Shown: positions 1 to 6,309 of the stretch, in pieces
Position numbering within the stretch: position 1 is the stretch's first letter
Layout of the letters: every line of letters begins with the position of its first letter
DNA from: DASPWW01 sp035461345
GTDB lineage: Bacteria > Actinomycetota > Thermoleophilia > Solirubrobacterales > 70-9
NCBI GenBank assembly: GCA_035461345.1
Contig: DATHVJ010000200.1
Span: 1 to 11,195, forward strand
Direction: 5' to 3'
DNA: 11,195 bases
Notes under the pieces: model-generated
The model's database searches: none
What the model saw: the letters and a program-made list of their open reading frames with translations, nothing else
Told to the model about the DNA's origin: nothing
Made by a program: the position numbers and the translations under genes

Positions 1-1
1 G

Positions 2-292
2 CTGACCGACTCGGGCGGGATCCAGGAGGAGACCACCTACCTCGGGATCCCGTGCTTCACCCTGCGCGCCAACACCGAGCGCCCGGTGACGGTCCGCGCC
101 GGCACCAACACCGTGCTCGGCCTCGACCCCGGGCGGATCGCGGAGATCCCGGCCCTGCTGCAGGTCGGCGCGGGCGCGGACGGCGACCCGCCGCCGCTGT
201 GGGATGGACACGCGGCCGAGCGAGTCGCCGACGTCGTCTGCCAAGACGTGGCGCGCGACCCTGGGGCAGGGAGAGGGTCGCGCGCGCGCTGA
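2..292 (+). CDS. wecB: UDP-N-acetylglucosamine 2-epimerase (non-hydrolysing), C-terminal part
   Basis: The window begins inside this gene, so only the last 96 codons are visible. The frame reads LTDSGGIQEETTYLGIPC and then NTERPVTVRAGTN. This is the conserved C-terminal UDP-binding segment of the WecB/MnaA epimerase family, with the SGGIQEE and TERPE-like motifs. These cytoplasmic enzymes interconvert UDP-GlcNAc and UDP-ManNAc for cell-envelope polysaccharides. The last residues (about DPGAGRGSRAR) are Arg/Gly/Ala rich and are encoded by a perfect GC-rich hairpin, so the protein tail and a probable terminator share the same DNA. There is a 219-bp gap to the next gene, and nothing ties the epimerase to the phosphate genes downstream. 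The family call is firm. Whether the substrate is exactly UDP-GlcNAc cannot be settled from this fragment. Confidence 0.9.
   Translation: MTDSGGIQEETTYLGIPCFTLRANTERPVTVRAGTNTVLGLDPGRIAEIPALLQVGAGADGDPPPLWDGHAAERVADVVCQDVARDPGAGRGSRAR
251..285 (+). terminator. GC-rich hairpin at the end of wecB (probable terminator)
   Basis: GCGCGCGACCCT at 251-262 is perfectly complementary to AGGGTCGCGCGC at 274-285, giving a 12-bp stem with an 11-nt loop. No T-run follows. U-less hairpin terminators have been proposed for high-GC actinobacteria, but readthrough cannot be judged from sequence. The hairpin lies in the last codons of wecB and ends 5 bp before its stop codon (290-292). A weaker 6-bp stem (ACGAGA 292-297 with TCTCGT 304-309) follows directly. 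Confidence 0.55.
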
Positions 293-397
293 CGAGAGAG
301 GAGTCTCGTGAGCGCAGTCAGCCTGATGGGTGGGGGCCGGCAGTGAGTGAAGATCCGGATAAGGGGCCGACGCTGATTACCGCGATTTGCAGGATCT

Positions 398-419
398 TGG
401 ATGTGAAACTCCTGTGAAC
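398..419 (-). promoter_or_regulatory. PHO-box-like direct repeat (reverse orientation) upstream of the response regulator
   Basis: Read on the minus strand, GTTCACAGGAG (419-409) is followed at once by TTTCACATCCA (408-398). These are two units with TTCAC exactly 11 bp apart, as in actinobacterial PhoP/PhoB boxes. The same unit pattern occurs at 1331, 1624 and 6310 on the plus strand. The site ends 27 bp before a TAAGAT -10 candidate for the response regulator. Autoregulation of that gene is the natural inference, although the repeat points the other way. Confidence 0.5.
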
Positions 420-422
420 GGC

Positions 423-451
423 AGTTTCCCCGTCTGGGGCCACAGTAAGAT
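423..451 (+). promoter_or_regulatory. Candidate promoter of the response regulator gene
   Basis: TAAGAT at 446-451 fits the actinobacterial TANNNT -10 pattern. No good -35 is visible: the region 17 bp upstream reads AGTTTC, as expected of an activator-dependent promoter. The PHO-box-like repeat at 398-419 sits immediately upstream of the -35 position. The predicted start of transcription is about 458. Confidence 0.35.
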
Positions 452-461
452 CGGGACCGAG

Positions 462-515
462 ATGGCCATGCCCGCAGTCATCGTGCAGTCGGGTACGGCG
501 GGGCACGCTCGATGA
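462..515 (+). CDS. Possible 17-codon leader ORF overlapping the response regulator start
   Basis: An ATG at 462 opens a frame reading MAMPAVIVQSGTAGHAR. It stops at TGA 513-515, overlapping the ATG of the response regulator (512-514) as ATGA. The candidate -10 at 446-451 would place the transcript start only a few bases before this ATG, so the mRNA could be nearly leaderless, with the regulator translated by coupling. The regulator itself has no clear Shine-Dalgarno. No family can be recognised, and such short frames also occur by chance, so this is a hypothesis. Confidence 0.25.
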   Translation: MAMPAVIVQSGTAGHAR

Positions 516-1324
516 GCACGCAACCTGGGGCGCTGCGGCTGGCGGTGATCGACACCGACAGCGCCTTCGTCAGGGTGCTGTCGAAGCGCGTCGACGCGGC
601 GGGCTGGGAGTGCCGGGTGCTGTCAAGCGGCGTGCCGACCGACGAGCTCGTGGCGATGAAGCTCAACGCGCTGCTCGTCGACATCACGATCCTCGGCCCC
701 GAGGGGTGGAGCTTCCTCGACCGCGTGTGCGGCGTTCTGCCCGACCTCGGGGTCGTCGTCTGCACCGCCGGCTCGACCGTCGCCCAGCGGGTGCGCGGGC
801 TGCGACTCGGCGCCGACGACTGGATCAACAAGCCGTCCCACCCAGAGGAGGTGATGGCGCGGATCGAGGGAGTCGTCCGCCGGCGCCGACGCGGCCGCGC
901 CAACTCCGACGTCGGCCCGCTGGTCGCCGGCGAGCTCGAGATCCGCGCCGACCAGTTCCAGGCGTTCGTCAGCGGGCAAAGCGTGGGGCTGACGCGGCGC
1001 GAGTTCGAGTTGCTCCAGGTTCTCGCCGAGGCAGAGGGAAAGGTGATCGAGCGCGAGGAGATCTACCAGCGGGTGTGGGGCTACGCGATGGCCCACGGCG
1101 ACCGCTCCGTGGACGTGTTCGTGCGCAAGCTGCGCCGCAAGCTCGAAAAGCTTTCGGCCGGGTGGGAGTACATCCACACCCACTTCGGGGTCGGTTACCG
1201 GTTCGAGCCCGATGAGACGCTCGGCGGGGCCGCCGACCAGCCGCCCGCCGAGGCGCCTGTCGCGGAGCCCGCGGCCGACGCCGCCCAAGCCCGCGAACCG
1301 GCGCCGTCTGCCCAGAAGGCGTAA
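512..1324 (+). CDS. OmpR/PhoB-family response regulator, probable phosphate-regulon regulator
   Basis: The protein has 270 residues, with a receiver domain at about 8-122 and a winged-helix DNA-binding domain at about 135-235. In the receiver the likely phosphoacceptor is D57 (LLVDITI), with T85 (VVCTAG) and K107 (INKPS) as the conserved switch residues. The acidic pocket reads VIDTDS (14-17). The second acidic position, Asp in PhoB and CheY, aligns with Thr15, and the Pro usually four residues after the phosphoacceptor is Leu61. The DNA-binding part shows LTRREFELLQVLAE and the recognition helix RSVDVFVRKLRRKL (198-211), then a wing reading GVGYRFEP. The last 36 or so residues are an Ala/Pro/Glu-rich tail. 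The pst operon downstream and the 11-bp repeats around it suggest a PhoP/PhoB role. No histidine kinase is in view. Family membership is certain; the regulon is inferred. Confidence 0.85.
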   Translation: MSTQPGALRLAVIDTDSAFVRVLSKRVDAAGWECRVLSSGVPTDELVAMKLNALLVDITILGPEGWSFLDRVCGVLPDLGVVVCTAGSTVAQRVRGLRLGADDWINKPSHPEEVMARIEGVVRRRRRGRANSDVGPLVAGELEIRADQFQAFVSGQSVGLTRREFELLQVLAEAEGKVIEREEIYQRVWGYAMAHGDRSVDVFVRKLRRKLEKLSAGWEYIHTHFGVGYRFEPDETLGGAADQPPAEAPVAEPAADAAQAREPAPSAQKA

Positions 1325-1330
1325 CCGCTC

Positions 1331-1352
1331 GTTCATCGCCGGTTCACCGCCT
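1331..1352 (+). promoter_or_regulatory. PHO-box-like direct repeat in the regulator-pstS intergenic region
   Basis: GTTCATCGCCG (1331-1341) is followed without a gap by GTTCACCGCCT (1342-1352), two 11-bp units close to the actinobacterial PhoP half-site. It starts 6 bp after the response regulator stop. Its units agree best with one another of the four such sites in the window. The fourth-unit TTAAC seen at 1658 and 6344 is absent here. The gene it serves could be the small frame at 1392 or pstS further down. Confidence 0.6.
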
Positions 1353-1379
1353 CGACACACGAGGGAGGGCACGTCGCCG

Positions 1380-1385
1380 TAGCCT
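1380..1385 (+). promoter_or_regulatory. Candidate -10 element, possible leaderless start
   Basis: TAGCCT fits TANNNT. It ends 6 bp before the ATG at 1392, the spacing seen for leaderless actinobacterial mRNAs. The PHO-box-like repeat at 1331-1352 ends 27 bp upstream, close to the 26-bp gap between the 398-419 site and its -10 candidate. No classical -35 is seen. Confidence 0.3.
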
Positions 1386-1391
1386 CAACTC

Positions 1392-1661
1392 ATGCTGGCG
1401 CCGAGCAGAGCGGGCGAAGCCCGCGAGTGCAAGGCGACAGGCTGGTGGGTGTTCTGGTTTATGGACGATCGAGCGGTCAAGGGGGCGTTGGCGGGGCTCG
1501 GCGGGCGCGCGTCGCTCGTCGACACGTGTCCCGTCTGCGGCCGCCCGGTGACCGCGGCGCACGAGCGAATCAGGGCGAGGCCGTGGGTTGACCGTCGCGG
1601 GACGGGCTCCGGCCCCTGCAGGCGTTCACCGCTTTTTCACACCGGTGCTACTCGGCTTTAA
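1392..1661 (+). CDS. Small CPVCG (zinc-ribbon-like) reading frame, uncertain
   Basis: This 89-codon frame lies between the response regulator and pstS. Its middle reads DTCPVCGRPVTAAHERIRAR (residues about 44-63). The CPVCG knuckle followed by a Pro-Val resembles one half of a small zinc ribbon. A second CxxC is missing; the only later cysteine is in GPCRR near the end. An alternative ATG at 1461 would give 66 residues starting MDDRAVKGALAGLGG, which looks more protein-like than the preceding part. The 3' end overlaps the PHO-box-like site at 1624, so the C-terminus is probably not conserved and may follow a frameshift. Either a small unrecognised gene, a decayed one, or a chance frame. I do not assign a function. 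Confidence 0.3.
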   Translation: MLAPSRAGEARECKATGWWVFWFMDDRAVKGALAGLGGRASLVDTCPVCGRPVTAAHERIRARPWVDRRGTGSGPCRRSPLFHTGATRL

Positions 1662-1667
1662 CACAGT
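1624..1667 (+). promoter_or_regulatory. PHO-box-like array and promoter of pstS
   Basis: GTTCACCGCTT (1624-1634) and TTTCACACCGG (1635-1645) carry TTCAC exactly 11 bp apart. The third 11-bp register is degenerate (TGCTACTCGGC), and the fourth (1657-1667) starts TTTAACAC, putting TTAAC 22 bp after the second TTCAC. Equivalently, TTCACA at 1636-1641 and TTAACA at 1658-1663 could be -35 and -10 with a 16-bp spacer. The site lies 119 bp before the pstS start and is the best candidate for phosphate-starvation control of the pst operon. Confidence 0.6.
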
Positions 1668-1688
1668 CCCGCCCGGCGGCTGACAGCG

Positions 1689-1755
1689 TCCCCAACTACA
1701 GGGGAGCCCGTGCGCCATCGACCCGATCGGCCCGCGTGTCCCCGGCCAAGGACAC
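1689..1755 (+). other. Two small hairpins in the pstS leader
   Basis: TCCCC at 1689-1693 pairs with GGGGA at 1701-1705 across a 7-nt loop, and GTGTCC at 1736-1741 pairs with GGACAC at 1750-1755 across an 8-nt loop. If transcription starts near 1670, both fall in a leader of about 115 nt before the strong Shine-Dalgarno of pstS. They may be chance in such GC-rich DNA. No known riboswitch is recognised. Confidence 0.3.
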
Positions 1756-1774
1756 CGATCAAACCCCTCAATGC

Positions 1775-1780
1775 AAGGAG
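1775..1780 (+). promoter_or_regulatory. Strong Shine-Dalgarno fixing the pstS start
   Basis: AAGGAG lies 5 nt before GTG 1786. An in-frame ATG at 1771 would place this element inside the coding region, leaving that ATG without any ribosome-binding site. The GTG is therefore the better start, and it also yields the more typical lipoprotein signal peptide beginning MITKKWW. Confidence 0.75.
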
Positions 1781-1785
1781 AAGCA

Positions 1786-2748
1786 GTGATCACTAAGAAG
1801 TGGTGGCTTGCGCTTGCTGCGTTCGGCGTCCTCGCCCTCGGCATGGCCGCGTGTGGCGGCGACGATGACGACGGCGGGGACGGCGCTTCCGGTCTGTCGG
1901 GCCAGATCCGTGCCGACGGCTCCAGCACGGTTGCTCCCCTCACGGAGACGGCCGCGGAGCTGTTTCAGGGCGAGAACCCCGACGCCCAGGTGACTGTCGG
2001 AACCTCGGGGACCAGCGGCGGATTCGAGAAGTTCTGCGCCGGCGAGACCGATATCTCGGACGCCTCGCGGCCGATCGATCCCGCGGAGGAGGAGATCTGC
2101 GGTGAGAACGGCGTCGAGTACGAAGAGGTCCAGGTCGCCAACGACGCGCTCAGCGCGATCGTGAACCCCAACAACCCGGTCACCTGCATGACCGTCGAGC
2201 AGCTCAGGTCCGTCTGGGACAAGGGCTCCACGGTCGACAGCTGGGCCGACATCGAGGGCCTCGAAACCGATGTCGGCGACGAGGATCTCGAGCTGTTCGG
2301 CCCCGGGTCGGACTCCGGAACGTACGACTACTGGACCGAGGCGATCAACGGTGAGGAGGGCGTGATCCGCACCGATTACAACAGCATCGGCGAGGACGAC
2401 AACGCCGCCATCAACGGCGTCGCCGGTGACGAGTGGGCGATGGCCTACGTCCCCTTCTCGTTCGTCGAGGAGGCCGGCGACACGGTCAAGACGCTCGAGA
2501 TCGACGGCGGCGACGGCTGCGTCGCTCCGTCGGAGGAGACGGTCCAGGACGGCACCTACAAGCCGCTTGGCCGGCCGCTGTTCATCTACCCGTCCGGGGA
2601 GGCGCTGAAGGACGAGGTCGTGGTGGAGTTCGTCCGGTACTACATCGACAATCAGGACCAGATCACGACCGACGCGACCTTCATCCCGATGACCGAGGAG
2701 CAGACCACCGCGTCGGAGGACAAGGTCGAGCAGCTCGCCGGGTCCTGA
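1786..2748 (+). CDS. pstS: Phosphate ABC transporter substrate-binding lipoprotein PstS
   Basis: This 320-residue protein captures phosphate outside the membrane and delivers it to PstCA. Residues 1-22 form a lipoprotein signal peptide (KK, a hydrophobic stretch, then GMAAC) with lipidated Cys23. An acidic Gly/Asp linker (24-35) follows. Phosphate-binding motifs are GSSTV (45-49), GTSGTSGGFEKF (72-83), DASRP (92-96) and GPGSDSGTYDYW (172-183), all typical of the family. The mature part is strongly acidic and has four cysteines (84, 105, 134, 245) that could form two disulfides. GTG 1786 was chosen over the in-frame ATG 1771 because of the AAGGAG just before it. It is the first gene of pstSCAB-phoU, with a 33-bp gap to pstC and a PHO-box-like promoter upstream. 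Phosphate-starvation induction is inferred from that site. Confidence 0.95.
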   Translation: MITKKWWLALAAFGVLALGMAACGGDDDDGGDGASGLSGQIRADGSSTVAPLTETAAELFQGENPDAQVTVGTSGTSGGFEKFCAGETDISDASRPIDPAEEEICGENGVEYEEVQVANDALSAIVNPNNPVTCMTVEQLRSVWDKGSTVDSWADIEGLETDVGDEDLELFGPGSDSGTYDYWTEAINGEEGVIRTDYNSIGEDDNAAINGVAGDEWAMAYVPFSFVEEAGDTVKTLEIDGGDGCVAPSEETVQDGTYKPLGRPLFIYPSGEALKDEVVVEFVRYYIDNQDQITTDATFIPMTEEQTTASEDKVEQLAGS

Positions 2749-2781
2749 GGTAGCGACGGAGCCGCGCGCGAAGTAGGCACA

Positions 2782-3735
2782 GTGGAAGCACGGGACATCG
2801 GGGTCTCCAGCCCGGTTGGGCTCTCCAGCCGGCTGGAGGCCCCGAGCCGTCGTTGGGGCGAGAAGGCGATCTTCGCGGCGCTCGCTGTTTGCGCCGCGCT
2901 GTCCGTGATCACGACGACGGCGATCGTGATCTCACTGCTCGGGCCGGCCTTCGGCTTCTTCCAGGAGGTCTCGCCGGGCGATTTCTTCCTCAAGAGCGAG
3001 TGGGCGCCCGCGCAGGAGCTGTTCGGGGTGTTGCCGCTGGTGCTAGGCACGCTCAGCGTCGTGTTATGGGGACTTTTGTTCGCGATCCCAATCGGGCTCG
3101 GTGCCGCGATCTACCTCAGCGAATACGCGGGGCCGCGGGTCCGCAAGATCGTGAAGCCCGTGCTGGAGGTCCTCGCCGGAATTCCCACGGTCGCGATCGG
3201 CTTCTTCGGCGTCTCACTCGTCACCCCGCTGCTTCAGGACATCTGGCCGGGAGAGTTCCTGGGCGGCCCCCCCGGCTTCTTCAACGCCGGCGCCGCCGCT
3301 CTGTGCGTCGGTCTGATGATCGTCCCGATCATCTCCTCGATCTCGGATGACGCGATGAGGTCGGTTCCGGCCGGGCTCCGCGAGGGCGCCTACGCGCTCG
3401 GGGCGGGCAAGATGCGAGTGGCGCTTCGCGTCGTCTTCCCGGCCGCGCTGTCGGGGACCGTGGCCTCGATCGTGCTCGCGTTCTCGCGCGCGGTCGGCGA
3501 GACGATGATCGTCATCCTCGTTGCCGGGAACACTCCGAACCTGACGCTCAACCCGGTCGAGCCGATCCAGGCGATGACCGCATACATCGGCGTCACCGCG
3601 ACGGGGGACATCGCGACGGGGACGATCGAGTACGACACGGTCTTCGCGGTTGGGGCGCTGCTGTTCGTCATCACTCTCGTTGCGAACCTGATCAGCATCC
3701 GGCTCGTTCGCAGATACAGGGAGGCGTACGAGTGA
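2782..3735 (+). CDS. pstC: Phosphate ABC transporter permease PstC
   Basis: The protein has 317 residues and is one of the two membrane subunits of the PstSCAB importer. Six hydrophobic segments are visible, at about 29-53, 82-112, 127-151, 168-188, 222-248 and 287-308. The cytoplasmic EAA loop that docks on PstB reads DDAMRSVPAGLREGAYALGA (189-208), with the following FPAAL. AVGETM (237-242) is also characteristic of PstC. The GTG start at 2782 has only a weak upstream purine stretch, so translation may depend partly on pstS. The stop codon overlaps the pstA start as GTGA (3732-3735), which suggests translational coupling and near-equal amounts of the two permeases. Length and motif order are normal for the family. 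Confidence 0.95.
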   Translation: MEARDIGVSSPVGLSSRLEAPSRRWGEKAIFAALAVCAALSVITTTAIVISLLGPAFGFFQEVSPGDFFLKSEWAPAQELFGVLPLVLGTLSVVLWGLLFAIPIGLGAAIYLSEYAGPRVRKIVKPVLEVLAGIPTVAIGFFGVSLVTPLLQDIWPGEFLGGPPGFFNAGAAALCVGLMIVPIISSISDDAMRSVPAGLREGAYALGAGKMRVALRVVFPAALSGTVASIVLAFSRAVGETMIVILVAGNTPNLTLNPVEPIQAMTAYIGVTATGDIATGTIEYDTVFAVGALLFVITLVANLISIRLVRRYREAYE

Positions 3736-4673
3736 GCGACGAGTTCGAGCCCCGCACGGAGCGGGCGCGCCTTGCGGTCGCCGGCGCACGCTCGGCCACC
3801 ATGGCGGCGCTGCACGATCGACCCACCGGAGAGGCGGTCAGGAGTCTCATCTTTCAGGCGCTGATCATGTTCGCGGTCAGCATCGCCCTGATCGGGCTCG
3901 CGGCGTTGCTGATCGATGCGTTCGTCGAGGGGGAGGGCAGCTTGTCGCTGAACCTGCTCACCGAGCCCACCTCGCGGGACGCCGATAACGCCGGCTTCCG
4001 AACAGCGATTCTCGGCAGCCTGTGGCTGATTGGGGGCGTGGTCCTGCTGGTGGTTCCGTTGGGAGTGGGCGCAGCGATCTATCTCGAGGAGTACGCGAAC
4101 CGGGAGCGGTGGTGGAATCGCCTCATCGAGCTCAACATCCAGAACCTCGCCGGGGTTCCGTCGATCGTCTACGGGATCCTGGGGCTCGCGTTCATCGTCC
4201 GCGGACCGCTCGATCTCGGTTTCGTGCTGGCCGCGGGCTCGATGACCCTGGCGCTGCTCGTGCTCCCAACCGTGATCATCGCCGCTCGGGAAGCCATTCG
4301 CGCGGTGCCCCCCTCCATCCGTGAGGGATCGATGGCGCTCGGCGCGACGCAGTGGCAGACGGTTCGTCACCAGGTGCTGCCGGCGGCGGTGCCGGGAATC
4401 CTCACCGGGGTGATCCTGGCAATATCGCGAGCGTTTGGCGAGGCCGCGCCGCTGCTGTTGCTCGGCGCAGCGACGTTCGTCACCGCGGATCCCAGCGATC
4501 CCTTCAGCGGCGATTTCACCGCGCTGCCGGTGCTGATCTTCGAGCAGGCGAAGCAAGCTCAATCCGAGCTTCGGGAGCTCGCCGCGGCCGGGATCATCGT
4601 GATGCTGGCCGTGCTGCTGGCGATGAACTCGTTCGCGATCTGGCTACGGAACAGATACGAGCAGAGGTGGTAG
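3732..4673 (+). CDS. pstA: Phosphate ABC transporter permease PstA
   Basis: This 313-residue protein is the second permease subunit of PstSCAB. A cytoplasmic N-terminal stretch of about 35 residues precedes six hydrophobic segments, at about 38-62, 91-119, 135-156, 163-186, 220-250 and 284-305. The EAA loop is REAIRAVPPSIREGSMALGA (186-205), then TQWQTVRHQVLP. AFGEAAPLLLLGA (234-246) is a PstA signature and separates it from PstC. The gene starts with GTG at 3732, overlapping the pstC stop by 4 bp, and ends 10 bp before pstB. Nothing in it is truncated or unusual. Confidence 0.95.
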   Translation: MSDEFEPRTERARLAVAGARSATMAALHDRPTGEAVRSLIFQALIMFAVSIALIGLAALLIDAFVEGEGSLSLNLLTEPTSRDADNAGFRTAILGSLWLIGGVVLLVVPLGVGAAIYLEEYANRERWWNRLIELNIQNLAGVPSIVYGILGLAFIVRGPLDLGFVLAAGSMTLALLVLPTVIIAAREAIRAVPPSIREGSMALGATQWQTVRHQVLPAAVPGILTGVILAISRAFGEAAPLLLLGAATFVTADPSDPFSGDFTALPVLIFEQAKQAQSELRELAAAGIIVMLAVLLAMNSFAIWLRNRYEQRW

Positions 4674-4683
4674 GTGATCTAGA

Positions 4684-5592
4684 GTGACGGAGCACGTGAC
4701 CGAGCAGCAACGACGCACCGATGAGCCGTCAGCCGGGCCTGCCGAGCACCGTCGCGGCCTGAGTCACGGCATCGCTGTCACGGAGGGCGAGCGTCCGCAG
4801 AAGGGCGTGACGCGCGACAGGGTGTTCGAGCTCGTCGACGTCGCGGTGCTGTACGGCGGCAAGCCGGCGGTGCGTGACATCAGCCTCGACGTGTACAGGA
4901 ACAACATCACGGCACTGATCGGCCCCTCGGGGTGCGGGAAGAGCACGCTGATCCGGTGCTTCAACCGCATGAACGACCTGATCCCGTCGGCTGAGGTGCA
5001 GGGCCAGATCCTCTACCACGGCGAGGACCTGTACGGCCCCAAGGTGGACCCCGTGCAGGCACGGAAGCTGATCGGGATGGTGTTCCAGAAGCCGAACCCG
5101 TTCCCGAAGTCGATCTACGACAACATCGCCTTCGGCCCCCGGACGCTGGGGATGAAGGGGGACATGGACGAGATCGTCGAGAGGGCGCTGCGGCGCGGGG
5201 CGCTTTGGGACGAGGTCAAGGACCGTTTGCACGACAACGCGTACGGTCTGTCCGGCGGCCAGCAGCAGCGCCTGTGCATCGCCCGCTGCATCGCCGTCGA
5301 GCCCGACGTGATCCTGATGGACGAGCCGTGTTCGGCGCTGGACCCGATCTCGACCGGGAAGATCGAGGATCTGAAGCTCGAGCTCAAGGACGACTACTCG
5401 ATCGTGATCGTGACCCACAACATGCAGCAGGCGGCGCGGATCTCGGACATGACCGCGTTCCTGATCGTCGAGCTGGACGCCACCGAGCAGAACCGCTGGG
5501 GGCGGATCATCGAGTACGACGAGACCGAGAAGATCTTCACCAACCCGTCCGACAAGCGCACCGAGGACTACGTGACCGGGAAGGTCGGCTGA
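4684..5592 (+). CDS. pstB: Phosphate ABC transporter ATP-binding protein PstB
   Basis: This ATPase powers phosphate import through PstCA. All nucleotide-binding motifs are intact: Walker A GPSGCGKST (80-88), Q-loop Q135 in VFQKPNPFP, signature LSGGQQQR (189-196), Walker B ILMDEP (210-215) and H-loop His245 in VTHNM. RCFNRMNDL just after Walker A is specific to PstB. From the GTG at 4684 the protein has 302 residues, about 45 more than E. coli PstB, and the extra N-terminal part is polar and without a known domain. GTG codons at 4807 or 4822 would give the usual length. AGGTGA upstream favours 4684, so the extension may be real. The gene lies 10 bp after pstA and 2 bp before phoU. Confidence 0.95.
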   Translation: MTEHVTEQQRRTDEPSAGPAEHRRGLSHGIAVTEGERPQKGVTRDRVFELVDVAVLYGGKPAVRDISLDVYRNNITALIGPSGCGKSTLIRCFNRMNDLIPSAEVQGQILYHGEDLYGPKVDPVQARKLIGMVFQKPNPFPKSIYDNIAFGPRTLGMKGDMDEIVERALRRGALWDEVKDRLHDNAYGLSGGQQQRLCIARCIAVEPDVILMDEPCSALDPISTGKIEDLKLELKDDYSIVIVTHNMQQAARISDMTAFLIVELDATEQNRWGRIIEYDETEKIFTNPSDKRTEDYVTGKVG

Positions 5593-5594
5593 GG

Positions 5595-6305
5595 ATGCCC
5601 GAGGAGACGAGGCTTCGCTACCAAGAGGAGCTCGTCGAGCTCGAGCGCCGCGCGTTGGAGGGGCTCGATCTGGTCGTGGCGACGTTGGACCGCACGATCG
5701 AGGCGATCGAGAACCAGGACGTGGAGCTGGCGGAGCTCGTCATCGCCGACGACGACCGCATCGACGGCCGCTACCTCGAGATTCACCAGTCGATCCTGAC
5801 GCTGCTGGCGACCCAGGCGCCGGTGGCCAGCGACCTGCGGCTGATCTCGGCGCTGCTTCACGTCATGAAATGCATGGAGCGGATGGGCGACCAGTGCGTG
5901 AACATCGGCAAGCTGATCCCCGTCGCCGGGCACGACCCGCCCGCCGACGAGGAGATGCTTCGCGACATCGTCACGATGGGGAAGCAGGCTCGGAGCCTGA
6001 TCACGCAGGCGAAGCGCGCGTTCGCCGACCGCGACGTAGGGCTCGCCCGCGACCTGGTGCGCCAGGACGACGTGATCGACAACCTCAACCGCGAGTCGTT
6101 CGCGATCGCTCTGCGGATCGGCGACGAGGCGGACCGCCGCGAGTGGGCGATGACGATGATGCTCGTAGCCCGGGCGCTCGAGCGGATCGGCGACAACGCC
6201 GTCGACGTCGGCGAGCAGGTGGCGTTCGTCGTCACCGGGCTGTTCCGGGAGTTCGAGGACGCCTCGCACCCCGGCGAGGCCGCGCCGCAGCCGACGGCTC
6301 AGTAG
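5595..6305 (+). CDS. phoU: Phosphate transport regulator PhoU
   Basis: The 236-residue protein is a two-repeat PhoU helical bundle. PhoU proteins restrain Pst transport and signalling to the phosphate kinase/regulator pair when phosphate is plentiful. The metal-binding ExxxDxxxN motif is E95-D99-N103 in the first repeat (MERMGDQCVNIG) and E196-D200-D204 in the second (LERIGDNAVDVG), where the usual Asn is Asp. A short Pro/Ala tail follows residue 225 or so. It starts 2 bp after pstB, and GGGAAGG about 10 nt upstream may serve as ribosome-binding site. The stop is followed within 5 bp by another PHO-box-like array, so phoU appears to close the pst transcription unit. Its partner kinase is not in the window. 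Confidence 0.95.
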   Translation: MPEETRLRYQEELVELERRALEGLDLVVATLDRTIEAIENQDVELAELVIADDDRIDGRYLEIHQSILTLLATQAPVASDLRLISALLHVMKCMERMGDQCVNIGKLIPVAGHDPPADEEMLRDIVTMGKQARSLITQAKRAFADRDVGLARDLVRQDDVIDNLNRESFAIALRIGDEADRREWAMTMMLVARALERIGDNAVDVGEQVAFVVTGLFREFEDASHPGEAAPQPTAQ

Positions 6306-6309
6306 CCCG

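Noticed and set aside
52..417. A 121-codon plus-strand frame over the wecB end and the gap after it
   Set aside because: It is out of frame with the conserved epimerase sequence and consists mostly of Arg, Pro and Gly.
1771..1785. The ATG at 1771 as start of pstS
   Set aside because: The Shine-Dalgarno AAGGAG lies after it, not before it. GTG 1786 has correct spacing and gives a normal lipoprotein signal.
3390..4562. A 390-codon minus-strand frame over pstC and pstA
   Set aside because: The product would be an Arg/Gln/Asp-rich string, with no similarity seen. The sense strand encodes clear permeases.
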